Source: a virus | Length of the DNA: 28,199 nt | Strand: one strand, 5' to 3' | IMG/VR virus record: IMGVR_UViG_3300009168_000095 | Span: 1 to 28,199 of that record | Part shown: positions 12,796-20,500 of the stretch, piece by piece | How positions within the stretch are numbered: position 1 is the stretch's first letter | How the letters are laid out: each line of letters opens with the position of its first letter | Translations under genes and position numbers: made by a program | The notes under the pieces: generated by a model | What the model was told of the DNA's origin: nothing | The model's database searches: none | Seen by the model: only the letters and a program-made list of their open reading frames with translations

Positions 12796-13005
12796 CTAGA
12801 AGTAGATGTGATCGTAGGCTAACAAGCCCTTGATTGTTTCTTCGTCGCCTTTGTCGAGTGCCTTAATCAAGTCAGTCATTTCATCGGAGACGAAGCACTG
12901 TGAACGACCTTTGGTAACATGTCCACGAGACGCCATGTTTTCAAGGACTTTGTAGGCTTTGGAGTAGCAATGCTGTGCTCCTGACCATTCTGGAAGGTTA
13001 CTCAT
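12796..13005 (-). CDS. hypothetical protein
   Basis: 69 aa, MSNLPEWSGAQHCYSKAYKV, helical. AAAGGC lies upstream. The C-terminus MTDLIKALDKGDEETIKGLL suggests a short helical hairpin. Preceded by a 110-nt gap with palindromic regulatory-looking DNA. Not recognised. Confidence 0.6.
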   Translation of the reverse strand: MSNLPEWSGAQHCYSKAYKVLENMASRGHVTKGRSQCFVSDEMTDLIKALDKGDEETIKGLLAYDHIYF

Positions 13006-13069
13006 AAAATGATGCCTTTCTGCGATTGCTTTCTTATTCGGTTATCAAACAACTATTTAGCCTCATCAG

Positions 13070-13109
13070 TGACTGCATTACAGTCAGAACGTGGTATAAT
13101 CACCACGTT
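13070..13109. promoter_or_regulatory. double palindrome around a consensus -10 element
   Basis: TGACTG-CATTA-CAGTCA (13070-13086) is followed immediately by AACGTGGT-ATAATC-ACCACGTT (13088-13109), each a perfect inverted repeat. The second contains TGGTATAAT (extended consensus -10, plus strand) and is followed by TTTT. It could be a bidirectional terminator between minus genes, or an operator on a plus-strand antisense promoter. Confidence 0.45.
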
Positions 13110-13115
13110 TTCGGC

Positions 13116-13373
13116 TTAGACTAGATTGTGAATATGCGGCAAACGACGCGTAAAGTTCTTAGGATCACTCGAATCTCCACCGAGCCATTCTTGTTGCGGA
13201 TGAGACATATAAGCCAATGATCCAAGCGACTGTTGAATGTCTACAATATCGCGGCCTAAGCGAAATGCTTCGTTATCCCAAGCGAGCGTGAACATCGCAT
13301 CCAGTCGCGTTTTCATCTCGCGCAATTCGCTCTCAATTGCGTCATATTGTTCAATGGTTAGTGTGTTGGTCAT
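13116..13373 (-). CDS. hypothetical helical protein
   Basis: 85 aa, MTNTLTIEQYDAIESEL then a helix-rich body (MKTRLDAMFTLAWD) and a C-terminus ending LPHIHNLV. No Cys or membrane segment. Its SD is weak. Second gene of the leftward operon. Not recognised. Confidence 0.6.
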   Translation of the reverse strand: MTNTLTIEQYDAIESELREMKTRLDAMFTLAWDNEAFRLGRDIVDIQQSLGSLAYMSHPQQEWLGGDSSDPKNFTRRLPHIHNLV

Positions 13374-13414
13374 TGGTTATCTAACTCCTTTGTTGTTTCA
13401 ATTCTCGAACTGGT

Positions 13415-13639
13415 TTAGCTCAGTGAAGTTGCTACATGACGCGAGATGTAAGCCATTGCCTCATCCAGCGTAACGCCGAAAGAAAGGCTATTTGCATAAG
13501 TGATGCGGATTAAATTGCCGCTAAGTGGCGTAACAGTAAAAGACTTCGCCCAATCCGGTCTCTGTGAAAGCGCGACATCAAAACGATGTGCTAGATTAGG
13601 AACGGGGCAAGACGTGGTAATAGTTGAACGAGTATCCAT
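13415..13639 (-). CDS. hypothetical protein, first gene of leftward operon
   Basis: 74 aa; AAAGGAG 5 nt upstream of ATG 13639. Mixed alpha/beta, with WAKSFTVTPLSGNLIRITYA and a helical C-terminus (TLDEAMAYISRHV). It lies 38 nt downstream of a strong promoter/operator, so it should be the most directly controlled gene of this block. No family recognised. Confidence 0.6.
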   Translation of the reverse strand: MDTRSTITTSCPVPNLAHRFDVALSQRPDWAKSFTVTPLSGNLIRITYANSLSFGVTLDEAMAYISRHVATSLS

Positions 13640-13676
13640 GAAATCTCCTTTATCAAGTAAGCATCGAACAAGTACG

Positions 13677-13709
13677 CTTATACTCTCATCGGTATTGATA
13701 CGTCAATAC
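13677..13709 (-). promoter_or_regulatory. leftward promoter overlapped by 18-bp palindromic operator
   Basis: Minus strand: TTGACG (13706-13701), 18-nt spacer, TATAAG (13682-13677). GTATTGATACGTCAATAC (13692-13709) is an inverted repeat of two 7-bp arms around TACG and covers the -35 box, as expected for a repressor operator. It would control the 13639-to-10353 operon. No second copy was seen by eye. Confidence 0.6.
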
Positions 13710-13775
13710 AATTCTTCTCTCAAGAGCATTATTAAAGCGCGATACTGTTCGCCCTTTGTACGCCAATAAAAGAAC

Positions 13776-13805
13776 TTGCTAAAACATTGAGTAAATTGCT
13801 AAGGT
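13776..13805 (+). promoter_or_regulatory. rightward promoter, leaderless start
   Basis: TTGCTA (13776-13781), 18-nt spacer, TAAGGT (13800-13805), then 7 nt to ATG 13813. No SD precedes that ATG. Divergent from the promoter at 13677-13706. Confidence 0.45.
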
Positions 13806-13812
13806 TTAGCGC

Positions 13813-14274
13813 ATGAGTGCAGTACTTGAGCAAGAACGGCCAACAAACGCGCTACAACGCCGACCTCACGAGTACTACTCACCCGAACGCAAAGCTGAAG
13901 TCCTAAGCCTCCTAGACGCAAACCAGGGCAACCTCAGACTCACAGCAAAAGATACTGGCGTTGACAAGGAAACTATCCGCTATTGGATTCAAAACCGCCA
14001 CAAATACGCCGAACTTCAACCTAAAAAGCTAATTGATCTTGCTCAAATTGCTGAAGATAACGCCCGTAAACTCGGAATTAACATCTCCACAATGGACTTG
14101 TCAGAAGTACCATTGAACCATCAGGCAACAGCATTCGGGATAATGATCGACAAAATGCAGCTTTTACGGGGTTTACCGACCAATATCACCGAATCGGTAG
14201 AACGCCAAGATGTAACCGTGATCCTTCAGACAGCTCTCAGCGATGCAATCGACATAACACCTGAACGTGAGTAG
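13813..14274 (+). CDS. HTH protein, possible terminase small subunit
   Basis: 153 aa. Residues 24-62 (PERKAEVLSLLDANQGNLRL then AKDTGVDKETIRYWIQNR) form a transposase/terminase-type helix-turn-helix. A second helical region contains LNHQATAFGIMIDKMQLLRG, a pattern seen in small-terminase-like phage proteins (A-x-G-I-x-I-D-K-x-x-L-L-x-G). It is the first gene of the rightward morphogenesis block although terL is 10 kb away, so a regulatory role remains possible. The start follows a -10 box by 7 nt with no SD. Confidence 0.65.
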   Translation: MSAVLEQERPTNALQRRPHEYYSPERKAEVLSLLDANQGNLRLTAKDTGVDKETIRYWIQNRHKYAELQPKKLIDLAQIAEDNARKLGINISTMDLSEVPLNHQATAFGIMIDKMQLLRGLPTNITESVERQDVTVILQTALSDAIDITPERE

Positions 14275-14597
14275 ATACTAGATGTTGTGGTTTCAACACA
14301 TCTGCCTTGATTCGTAAGTTATGTTGCCTCATGTAATACCGCTAACACCTACGCTTACACACACTTAGCACGTTTAACACAGTTAACATAATGACAATTA
14401 TCAGACGCGTTCTTGGTTGAACGGGGTGGGTGGGAGATCGATCTTTCCGGCTGGATTGCCAGGACGACCCGCCTCCTTTCGCGACCCACGCGTCGATCTA
14501 ACGGTCGCCTTTAGCGTATTGCGAGAGGTTCGTTTGGGGAAGCCTTTCAAAGAAACATGTTGACGGTGGGCGGTGGACGGAGTACGATACACGGCAT
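14275..14597 (+). other. 323-nt intergenic region
   Basis: It starts with a hairpin right after the upstream stop (AGATGTTG-TGGTTT-CAACA, closing with TCT after a 2-nt bulge, 14280-14302), probably a transcript end. The middle is AT-rich with direct and inverted short repeats (GTTTAACACAGTTAAC); the right third holds the promoter at 14560-14588. A minus-strand reading frame at 14401-14592 (63 codons from GTG) is basic and has no SD; I do not call it. A packaging or replication site is possible but unproven. Confidence 0.4.
14560..14588 (+). promoter_or_regulatory. sigma70-like promoter
   Basis: TTGACG (14560-14565), 17-nt spacer, TACGAT (14583-14588). ATG 14598 is 9 nt downstream, so the message would start about 1-3 nt before the codon. 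No SD is present. Confidence 0.5.
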
Positions 14598-15020
14598 ATG
14601 GAATACCAAAGTAAGAGTTACCGATTGGATGAAGAAGTGGTGAATTGGCTGGAGAGCTTAAAACTGCTTCATGGGAGCGTGAACAAGGCGTTGCGGGATG
14701 TAATGGAGCGGGTTGGGGCGCGGGGGGCAGTTGGAACGATAACGGTTAATTCTGAGAAGAAGACCGCGACTGTTAATTTGCTGACTGAGGACTTTGATCC
14801 GCGCTCGATTGAGGGAGTTTCCACTGGCTTCCCGCCGAAAAAGGTATCTGCGGGCTATTCCTGCGAGTGTAAGCACAATGCGGTGCATCACACGGGGCGG
14901 AGGTTCCTGTCGGAGCGGCGGGGAGATACGCTTTGTCCCGATTGCATTGAGAGTGGACACGATGGGGAGCCGCGAGATTGTCGAGAATGTCCAAATGGAG
15001 AAGGAACAGGAGCGTTATGA
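14598..15020 (+). CDS. RHH-like N-terminus plus zinc-binding C-terminus
   Basis: 140 aa. The first 40 residues (SKSYRLDEEVVNWLESLK, then a second helix) resemble a ribbon-helix-helix DNA-binding module. A central beta segment is followed by a C-terminal zinc cluster: CECKHNAVHH, then CPDC, then CRECPNG. Probably a nucleic-acid-binding regulator; near-leaderless start (see promoter 14560-14588). Ends with ATGA overlap to the next gene. Confidence 0.6.
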   Translation: MEYQSKSYRLDEEVVNWLESLKLLHGSVNKALRDVMERVGARGAVGTITVNSEKKTATVNLLTEDFDPRSIEGVSTGFPPKKVSAGYSCECKHNAVHHTGRRFLSERRGDTLCPDCIESGHDGEPRDCRECPNGEGTGAL

Positions 15021-15376
15021 TGTCAAATAGCGAGTTAACCACCGCAATTTTAGCAAAAATCGAAGAAACAAGCACGTTTATTCACGATTCTGACCAAAGA
15101 TCAGCGTTGGGGATGGCGCGGTCGTGGATTAATCACGGGAAGTTGGATACGTGGAATCCAGAGCGGCACAAGGACATGATTGAGTACCCAAAGCGCGACC
15201 AGTTGGCGAAGGATTTAGTGGCGATTCTGGAGGAGAGCGGAGCCGAGGAAGAAGAAATGGTGGCCGCGCTAAAAGAGACCCGTGACAAGATCAATGCGCC
15301 GTATTTTGACCCGAACTCAAATGGGGCGCAGGGCAAAAACCCGAATTTCAAGAAGAAGAAGGGTGAAAATGGATAG
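15017..15376 (+). CDS. hypothetical helical protein
   Basis: 119 aa starting MMSNSELTTAI (ATG 15017 overlaps the upstream stop; ATG 15020 is also possible, AGGAG lies upstream). Helical, acidic in the middle (EESGAEEEEMVAALKE) and with a very basic tail (NPNFKKKKGENG). The tail may be a nucleic-acid contact. Not recognised. Confidence 0.6.
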   Translation: MMSNSELTTAILAKIEETSTFIHDSDQRSALGMARSWINHGKLDTWNPERHKDMIEYPKRDQLAKDLVAILEESGAEEEEMVAALKETRDKINAPYFDPNSNGAQGKNPNFKKKKGENG

Positions 15377-15482
15377 TGACGACGTTGACGCCTTGAGCAG
15401 TTTATTTGGCTGCATATTTCAGTTAGTTTTGGCGATTGTGATTTTGGTAGTGGCGATCCATTTTGCGGCGAAGTATTGGTAG
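15369..15482 (+). CDS. 37-aa membrane microprotein
   Basis: ATG 15369 lies inside the 3' end of the preceding gene. MDSDDVDALSSLFG precedes a hydrophobic helix (CIFQLVLAIVILVVAIHFAA) ending KYW. AAGAAGAAGGG is upstream. Function unknown. Confidence 0.55.
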   Translation: MDSDDVDALSSLFGCIFQLVLAIVILVVAIHFAAKYW

Positions 15483-15512
15483 GGAAGGACGTAAACAAGA
15501 AAGGATAAAATC

Positions 15513-15737
15513 ATGGGCTGGTGTAGTGGTACAGAAGTGTTTGACCAGATTGCGGCCATCGTGTTGAGCGATAAACCGCTTGATAAAAAGGCCACGCTCA
15601 AGGCGGTGATTGAGTCACTTGAAAACAGTGATTGGGACTGTCAATCGGATAGCTGGTATTGGGATAATCCCGTTGTGCAGGAAATTATGCGCGAGCTGCA
15701 TCCCGCTTGGTTTGAAGATGAGGTAGACAGCAATTAA
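15513..15737 (+). CDS. conserved small phage protein (MGWCSGT family)
   Basis: 74 aa. MGWCSGTEVFDQIA at the start, then SLENSDWDCQSDSWYWD and ELHPAWFEDE, are recognisable features of a widespread small phage/bacterial protein family with no known function. AGAAAGG lies upstream. Length matches the family. Confident of the family, not of a role. Confidence 0.8.
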   Translation: MGWCSGTEVFDQIAAIVLSDKPLDKKATLKAVIESLENSDWDCQSDSWYWDNPVVQEIMRELHPAWFEDEVDSN

Positions 15738-15756
15738 GTGTTAGGGGGAGCGTAAA

Positions 15757-16237
15757 ATGCTGAAGAATGCAGGACTTTATCGAATCCATTGGGAAGAATC
15801 TGCGGGAGGCGGCACATCTTTGGCCGCTGTGGGGGTTCAATCCTGATGGTTCACAGTGGATTGCGCCGACGAATTGGGTGAACGGGCCGTTGCCGCTCGA
15901 TAAAATCGTGGATATTCGGTACATGGAGAAGATTGTTACCGAAGTGGACGAAGCTGAATTTCCGGTGGCAGTGCTTGGAGAGCGTCCGGTGGTGGAAATC
16001 GACTTGTGTTTCTCCGTTATTGATCAAGGAGTGATTGACTTGGCCTATCGAGAGGTCTTGCAGCAGTTCAAGCAGAACCGCATGGGCGTAGACATCTTGA
16101 TTAAGCGGGTGCCAACCACGATTGGGCCACCACGTCTAATTTGCGACTACGGGCAAATTTATGAAGCGTTGGTCGATGTTTTGCAGATGTCAAAGAACGC
16201 TGAAATTACTGAGCATATTAGCATAAAAGAGGGATAA
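15757..16237 (+). pseudogene. frameshifted gene; N-terminal part in another frame
   Basis: ATG 15757 (GGGGGAG 6 nt upstream) encodes MLKNAGLYRIHWEESAGGGT then SLAAVG, reading into a GGGGG run at 15831-15835 and stopping at 15844-15846. Dropping one G joins it to the downstream frame FNPDGSQWIAPTNWVNGP, giving the Y-R-x-x-W...G-G-T-S-L-A-A-V-G...W-x-A-P-T-N-W pattern of a phage protein family I recognise. The rest (about 120 residues, to 16237) is alpha/beta and open. ATG 15767 in the downstream frame has no SD. Sequencing indel or genuine frameshift. Confidence 0.65.
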
Positions 16238-16456
16238 ATGCCGTTAATATCGGATGGTAGAAGCCGTGGAGATTTGGCAACGGGGGAGTGGAATAAGCAC
16301 AGCCCGCTTCCCGTTTGTAAAGGTTGCGGCCAAGTCATTGAAACGATGTGGGCGATCCCTGCTCATATAGATCATCGTCCGTTTGAGGTAATTTACCCTG
16401 AGCGCGATGGCCGAATGAATTTCAAGATTTACGGTAATGACACGTCAGGAGAGTGA
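16238..16456 (+). CDS. small zinc-motif protein
   Basis: 72 aa; ATG directly after the previous TAA. CKGCGQVIETMW (residues 27-38) plus HIDH (47-50) form a plausible CxxC...HxxH zinc site. Ends in IYGNDTSGE. Function unknown. Confidence 0.6.
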   Translation: MPLISDGRSRGDLATGEWNKHSPLPVCKGCGQVIETMWAIPAHIDHRPFEVIYPERDGRMNFKIYGNDTSGE

Positions 16457-16462
16457 GGGCAA

Positions 16463-16684
16463 GTGAAAATTATTATCCGACAAGGTAAAACGAGTCGCTG
16501 GCTAGAGTGGCCCTTTAATCTGGTGGGGAGTCGTGCTGATTTACGCCAACTTGCGGAGATGATTTTAGAGCAAACCCGCGATGAGAACTTTAGCTACGGA
16601 ACGCTCTACATTCAGCCACGCTACATCTTTGGCGAACCCAATACCGCGCCTTCGCCGTGGGAGCCTGAATTGTCAAACAACTAG
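16463..16684 (+). CDS. hypothetical protein
   Basis: 73 aa from GTG 16463, with GGAGAGTGAGG upstream. KIIIRQGKTSRWLEWPFN then a helix (RADLRQLAEMILEQTRD) and a strand (YGTLYIQP), a small alpha/beta fold. Not recognised. Confidence 0.55.
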   Translation: MKIIIRQGKTSRWLEWPFNLVGSRADLRQLAEMILEQTRDENFSYGTLYIQPRYIFGEPNTAPSPWEPELSNN

Positions 16685-16737
16685 TGAGCATTTTACCACG
16701 TAACAGAGATGTAAGTGGGTATTAATAAGGAGAGCGG

Positions 16738-16965
16738 ATGAGCGAAGAATTACCCTTAGTTCCACCCAAAAGAACCATTGAATGCCCGCACTTGATTTCG
16801 GCCACCTTGGGCAACGTAGCCTTCTGTACGATGTGCGGAGTGAAATGGCGAGCGCGAGACACCTGCGACCACGGAGTCTCGTTGCGTGACCGTTGTTATG
16901 AATGCGCACCGCGTCAGATGGCTTGGTGGCAGCGATTTTTGGCGCGACTGTCAAATAGCAAGTAG
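16738..16965 (+). CDS. zinc-ribbon protein
   Basis: 75 aa with AAGGAGAG just upstream. CPHL, CTMCGVKW, CDHG and CYEC supply two zinc sites (about residues 17-60). The C-terminus MAWWQRFLARLS is amphipathic. Possibly nucleic-acid binding. Not assigned to a family. Confidence 0.65.
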   Translation: MSEELPLVPPKRTIECPHLISATLGNVAFCTMCGVKWRARDTCDHGVSLRDRCYECAPRQMAWWQRFLARLSNSK

Positions 16966-16976
16966 GAGAGTAATTT

Positions 16977-17158
16977 GTGACCAAGAAACCCAAGCGAAGC
17001 CGAACGTCACGGCGCAACCTGAAGCGGTTGAGTCAGCCACAGTTGGTCGAACGTCGCCTACGTCGCAGGTGGAGACAGCGGAAGTGTCTCGGCCACTTGA
17101 TAGACCAATTCTGGAATCAACCGAGTGGATGGGAGTGGTTGACTCGTTCTTTTCCTAA
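16977..17158 (+). pseudogene. probable gene with frameshift near its start
   Basis: GTG 16977 has GGAGAG 6 nt upstream, but its own frame is an improbable Arg-rich peptide continuing to 17165. One extra A in AAGAAACCC (16983-16991) switches to the frame reading MTKKTQAKPNVTAQPEAVES with GNN-rich codons and ending at 17158 in MGVVDSFFS. That frame has no ATG/GTG/TTG of its own in the right place. So either a one-base sequencing deletion or a real start-proximal frameshift; low-complexity Thr/Pro/Glu protein of unknown role. Confidence 0.4.
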
Positions 17159-17264
17159 TCCATAATGGCTTTATCATCCTAAAATCAGAAAGGACTGCTG
17201 CTTAGAGTAAAATTGTACGGAAAAGTTGGAGATGAGGGCCGCTTTCGGGTGGCTCTCGTCGTCT

Positions 17265-17366
17265 ATGGAGAGCACTAAAGCAAAACTTGTTGATTTAATC
17301 TGGCACACGCATTACACTCCGCTCCGTGCAGCTAGCCACGCAACCAGCGTTTGCGGCTGTGATTAA
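17265..17366 (+). CDS. possible 33-aa leader ORF coupled to the scaffold gene
   Basis: ATG 17265 to TAA 17364-17366, overlapping the scaffold ATG as TAATG. The peptide (MESTKAKLVDLIWHTHYTPL... ending CGCD) has no recognisable domain, and there is no SD; an in-frame ATG at 17232 would lengthen it to 44 aa. A GC-rich hairpin (17235-17256) overlaps that region. It may serve only to couple translation to the next gene, which itself lacks an SD. The rest of 17159-17264 shows no gene. Confidence 0.3.
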   Translation: MESTKAKLVDLIWHTHYTPLRAASHATSVCGCD

Positions 17367-18922
17367 TGAGTCAGTCAGAAAGTTCTATCGGGGCTAATAC
17401 CAGCGCACCGTCCGACGCTGGAGTCGCATCGACCGTGGGAGCACCTGAAAGCTCAAGCCCCTCCACGCAGGACACATCTCTCGCTCCACAGAGCACGGCT
17501 AGCACTCCTACTGCTGAGAATGTTCAAGGTAGTCAACCTTCAAGCGATACTGAGACCGATTTTCTTGACCAGTTACCTTCTATTGACGAATTGAAGGCGC
17601 AGGCAGGACAAGGAATCAAGTACGCCGATGCGTTGGCAAGTCTGAAGGGGGCATTTGACCCGCTAAAGGCCAATTATAAAGAACTTCAATCTAAATATCA
17701 GCCTTATCAAGACGTTTTATCGCGTTTTGAGCAGCCTGAACAACTGCAAGAAGTTCTAGGATTCCGAGACAGCATAATTGCGTGGGAGAACGATCCCGTA
17801 ACAGGGGAACCCGTTCCTGCGCCGAATGTGCAGTTTTTACAGGAAAAGTACCGCTCACACGCGGACTATCTCGTTGCTGATTTATTGAATTTGCCCACGG
17901 TTGACCCCGAAACGGGTCGAGAAGTGCCGAGGGCGGATTTGATCCTTGAAGCGTGGCGGGATTCACCTGAAAGACGTGCTCATGTAGCAAAAGTCTTGGG
18001 ATTAGTTGAGCCATCGGCTATCGCCCCACAGTGGCAACCGACTGAAGAAGAATTAAGCCTCGTTCGTCCTGAATTGCAGGATGTTTATCGGAAATTACCT
18101 TACGAAGAACGTGAGGAATTGAAGCTGAACAGCCCTGAATTCATCAATCGAGCGTTGGAGAAAGAGCAATTCCAACAGCAGTTGATTGAGCGCGACAAGC
18201 AAACGCAAGAAGCGCAGAAACAACAGGCCCAACAGCGTGAACAATATCTCAATTCCCAAGCCCAACAAGCAGGAACTGAGTATGTAAACACGCAACTTAA
18301 TCAGGCGTTGACCACTTTCCACGAATCGGTTGTGCAACAGTGCAACTTCATCAAACCGCTTGATCCGGCAAACCTCCCACAAGGGGTTACACCGGAGCAG
18401 GCCGCGCAAATGAACCAGCAAATTGCTTCGTCGAACAAAGCTGAGGCTGCTCAGATAACAGGACTCGTGGTGAGTCTGTTTAACCCGCAGACACAGGCTT
18501 ATGTACTGCCTCTCTTGAAAGAGATCGGGGCAGTGGACGACAAGATGTTGAGTCAGATGGAAAAGGCGGCAAGCGCGTTTGGGAACAACGGCAGAAATTA
18601 CGGGAATCTGAATTATCGTCAACAGTTACAGACGAACGGCAACGGTTATCAGCCGAGCGCGGACGTAACGGGGATGAATAATGAAGCCCAGAGAGCGTTG
18701 AAAACCATGATTGGCTACGCGAACCAGATTCGCGGGAAACTGATGGAGCAACGCAGTAATTTCTTCAGTTTGAAGGCCACTGAGCATAATCAAACCTTGA
18801 ACGGCGCAGGAACGGTGCGACCCCCCATCAACGGAACGGGCTACAATCCTACTACCGCGCCTCCGGTTCAATTACCCTCTGGAAAACTAACCAGAGCGGA
18901 TATTGACCGCCTCTACGGTTAA
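17366..18922 (+). CDS. capsid scaffolding-like protein
   Basis: 518 aa, immediately upstream of the major capsid gene, the usual scaffold position. The first 65 residues are disordered (Ser/Thr/Pro rich), followed by alternating acidic helical segments, a Gln/Glu/Lys coiled coil around residues 260-305 (EKEQFQQQLIERDKQTQEAQ), and an Asn/Gly/Gln-rich tail ending RADIDRLYG, a short C-terminal helix suited to capsid contact. Acidic, helical and disordered at the N-terminus fits a scaffold protein. No protease or transmembrane segments. Assignment rests mostly on context and composition. Confidence 0.7.
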   Translation: MSQSESSIGANTSAPSDAGVASTVGAPESSSPSTQDTSLAPQSTASTPTAENVQGSQPSSDTETDFLDQLPSIDELKAQAGQGIKYADALASLKGAFDPLKANYKELQSKYQPYQDVLSRFEQPEQLQEVLGFRDSIIAWENDPVTGEPVPAPNVQFLQEKYRSHADYLVADLLNLPTVDPETGREVPRADLILEAWRDSPERRAHVAKVLGLVEPSAIAPQWQPTEEELSLVRPELQDVYRKLPYEEREELKLNSPEFINRALEKEQFQQQLIERDKQTQEAQKQQAQQREQYLNSQAQQAGTEYVNTQLNQALTTFHESVVQQCNFIKPLDPANLPQGVTPEQAAQMNQQIASSNKAEAAQITGLVVSLFNPQTQAYVLPLLKEIGAVDDKMLSQMEKAASAFGNNGRNYGNLNYRQQLQTNGNGYQPSADVTGMNNEAQRALKTMIGYANQIRGKLMEQRSNFFSLKATEHNQTLNGAGTVRPPINGTGYNPTTAPPVQLPSGKLTRADIDRLYG

Positions 18923-18935
18923 ATAGGAGAGAATC

Positions 18936-20237
18936 ATGCCAGAAGTCGATACCGTATCTAATTGGGTGGATTTTTATTCCCAACAGCTAATCCGCGCCAA
19001 GGATTGGTCAATTTTAGCCGCCCCCTTTTGGAATTCCCTCGGTGAAGTAACGACCGCCGAAGAAGTTTCGCAACGTGGCGCACGTCTTTATTTCGTGAAA
19101 AACCAAGCAGGCGGCGATTCACTGCCGACTATTGCCAACCCCGACAACAACCGCGCTATTCCACCGCAGTCAGACAGCATGTGGGCAGTTCCACAGATGT
19201 CCACTACTACTGCTGTGCTTGATTATTCCCTGATGGTCGATGCAGGTGGCGCAAATGGCCCCAAGAAGGCCAACGCCATGTTCACAATTCAGGAAATCAT
19301 CTCACAGACCGTGGATGCCTTTGCCCAACGCCAAGAATACTATTCTATGGGTAACGGCAGTGCAGCAATGGCGTTTTCAGCGGGCAGTATTGCCGCTCCT
19401 GGCGCAGGTCAGACCTTGACTTGCACTACGTCTGCTGCCGCGACTCCAGGACAGACCAAGGGCGCAGTCAGGCTGAAGGCGAATCAGTATTATCAGTCCT
19501 ACGACACGACCACTGGTTTGCCCGAAGGAACCTTCCTCGTTACGAGTTCCAACAACAAAACCACCGCAACTATCACCTTGTTGAGCGGTATCATCACTTC
19601 GGGAAACCCGATCACTATTGTTGGGGGCTACAATGGTGCTCCTATGGGAGTCTCAGGACTGATTGATGACAACAACCGCATCGTTCAGGGTCGAGATTCC
19701 AGCGTGGACACCATTCTTAACTGCCCCTCGGTTGACTTGAACGGAACAAAGTTCACGGTCAGCGACCGCGAGACAGTCAAGACCCAACTCGTAGTTCGCA
19801 ACTTGAGCAAGTCGGAGCGCGGTGGTCTAAACAACCTCGTCACTCCAGGCTTGATGAGCGACCTCCGCAAACAGGGTTACGGCTTCCACCGCACCAACGG
19901 CGACGAACCCGTAGTTGACATCGCAGGCGGCTACAAAGATGCAGACGGTACACGCATCATGGAAATGTCGAATTGGGAAGAAGATCGCTCAACCTTCTGG
20001 AAGGGTGACGCACTTCAGAAGCACACTCAGTTTCCAATCGGTGATCTGATGCCCAACGGCAACAACCTCGATTGGTGGAATCTCCCAGGTGTCAACGGTA
20101 CAGGTTCACGCTCGTACTACAGGCAATGGGGGACAAGCTACACCTGTGCCCTTGTTAATCCTAACTGTGTCACCACAGTTAAACGCAGTTCGTTGACAGG
20201 GATCGTCACCCAGGTATCAATCGGAGCCGGAAACTAA
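18936..20237 (+). CDS. major capsid protein
   Basis: 433 aa, AGGAG 7 nt upstream. The N-terminal VSNWVDFYSQQLIRAKDWS is a long amphipathic helix as in HK97-fold shells; the region around residues 125-260 is Gly/Ala/Thr rich with beta segments; the C-terminal domain (about 263-433) is beta-rich with a final VTTVKRSSLTGIVTQ strand. Size, place after the scaffold-like gene and before a small structural gene, and composition support the call. No known phage family was identified by name. Confidence 0.75.
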   Translation: MPEVDTVSNWVDFYSQQLIRAKDWSILAAPFWNSLGEVTTAEEVSQRGARLYFVKNQAGGDSLPTIANPDNNRAIPPQSDSMWAVPQMSTTTAVLDYSLMVDAGGANGPKKANAMFTIQEIISQTVDAFAQRQEYYSMGNGSAAMAFSAGSIAAPGAGQTLTCTTSAAATPGQTKGAVRLKANQYYQSYDTTTGLPEGTFLVTSSNNKTTATITLLSGIITSGNPITIVGGYNGAPMGVSGLIDDNNRIVQGRDSSVDTILNCPSVDLNGTKFTVSDRETVKTQLVVRNLSKSERGGLNNLVTPGLMSDLRKQGYGFHRTNGDEPVVDIAGGYKDADGTRIMEMSNWEEDRSTFWKGDALQKHTQFPIGDLMPNGNNLDWWNLPGVNGTGSRSYYRQWGTSYTCALVNPNCVTTVKRSSLTGIVTQVSIGAGN

Positions 20238-20248
20238 GGAGGAATCGC

Positions 20249-20500
20249 ATGGCTTATACAACAGCAGCCGCTCCTTATCAGATTGGCCCTGGATCGAATG
20301 ATAATTCGTCGGGGATGATCTTTGAGGACATCACCGTAACCGGAGCCGGAGACACGACCGGAACGTACACAACCAAGTACGTCAAGCAACCCGTTTATGT
20401 CGTCGGCCCGTTTACTTACAGCATTTCGGGCCAAGTGGTCACGCTTGGCAGCGCGTCCTTAACGGGAGTTGAGGCAGCACGAATAGTCGGATTCGCATGA
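20249..20500 (+). CDS. small head decoration or stabilisation protein candidate
   Basis: 83 aa, AAGGAGG upstream. All-beta and Thr/Gly/Ser rich with no charged clusters (GDTTGTYTTKYVKQPVYVVG). Position just after the major capsid protein suggests a capsid decoration or minor head protein. Ends with ATGA overlap to the next gene. Confidence 0.55.
   Translation: MAYTTAAAPYQIGPGSNDNSSGMIFEDITVTGAGDTTGTYTTKYVKQPVYVVGPFTYSISGQVVTLGSASLTGVEAARIVGFA

Noticed and set aside
14401-14592. Minus-strand basic 63-codon frame in the intergenic region
   Set aside because: It starts with GTG without an SD, lies opposite the promoter of the 14598 gene, and has no recognisable domain.
18095-18622. Minus-strand 175-codon frame within the scaffold gene
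   Set aside because: It is antisense to the Gln/Glu-rich coiled coil, whose complement yields Leu/Cys-rich nonsense; no SD.
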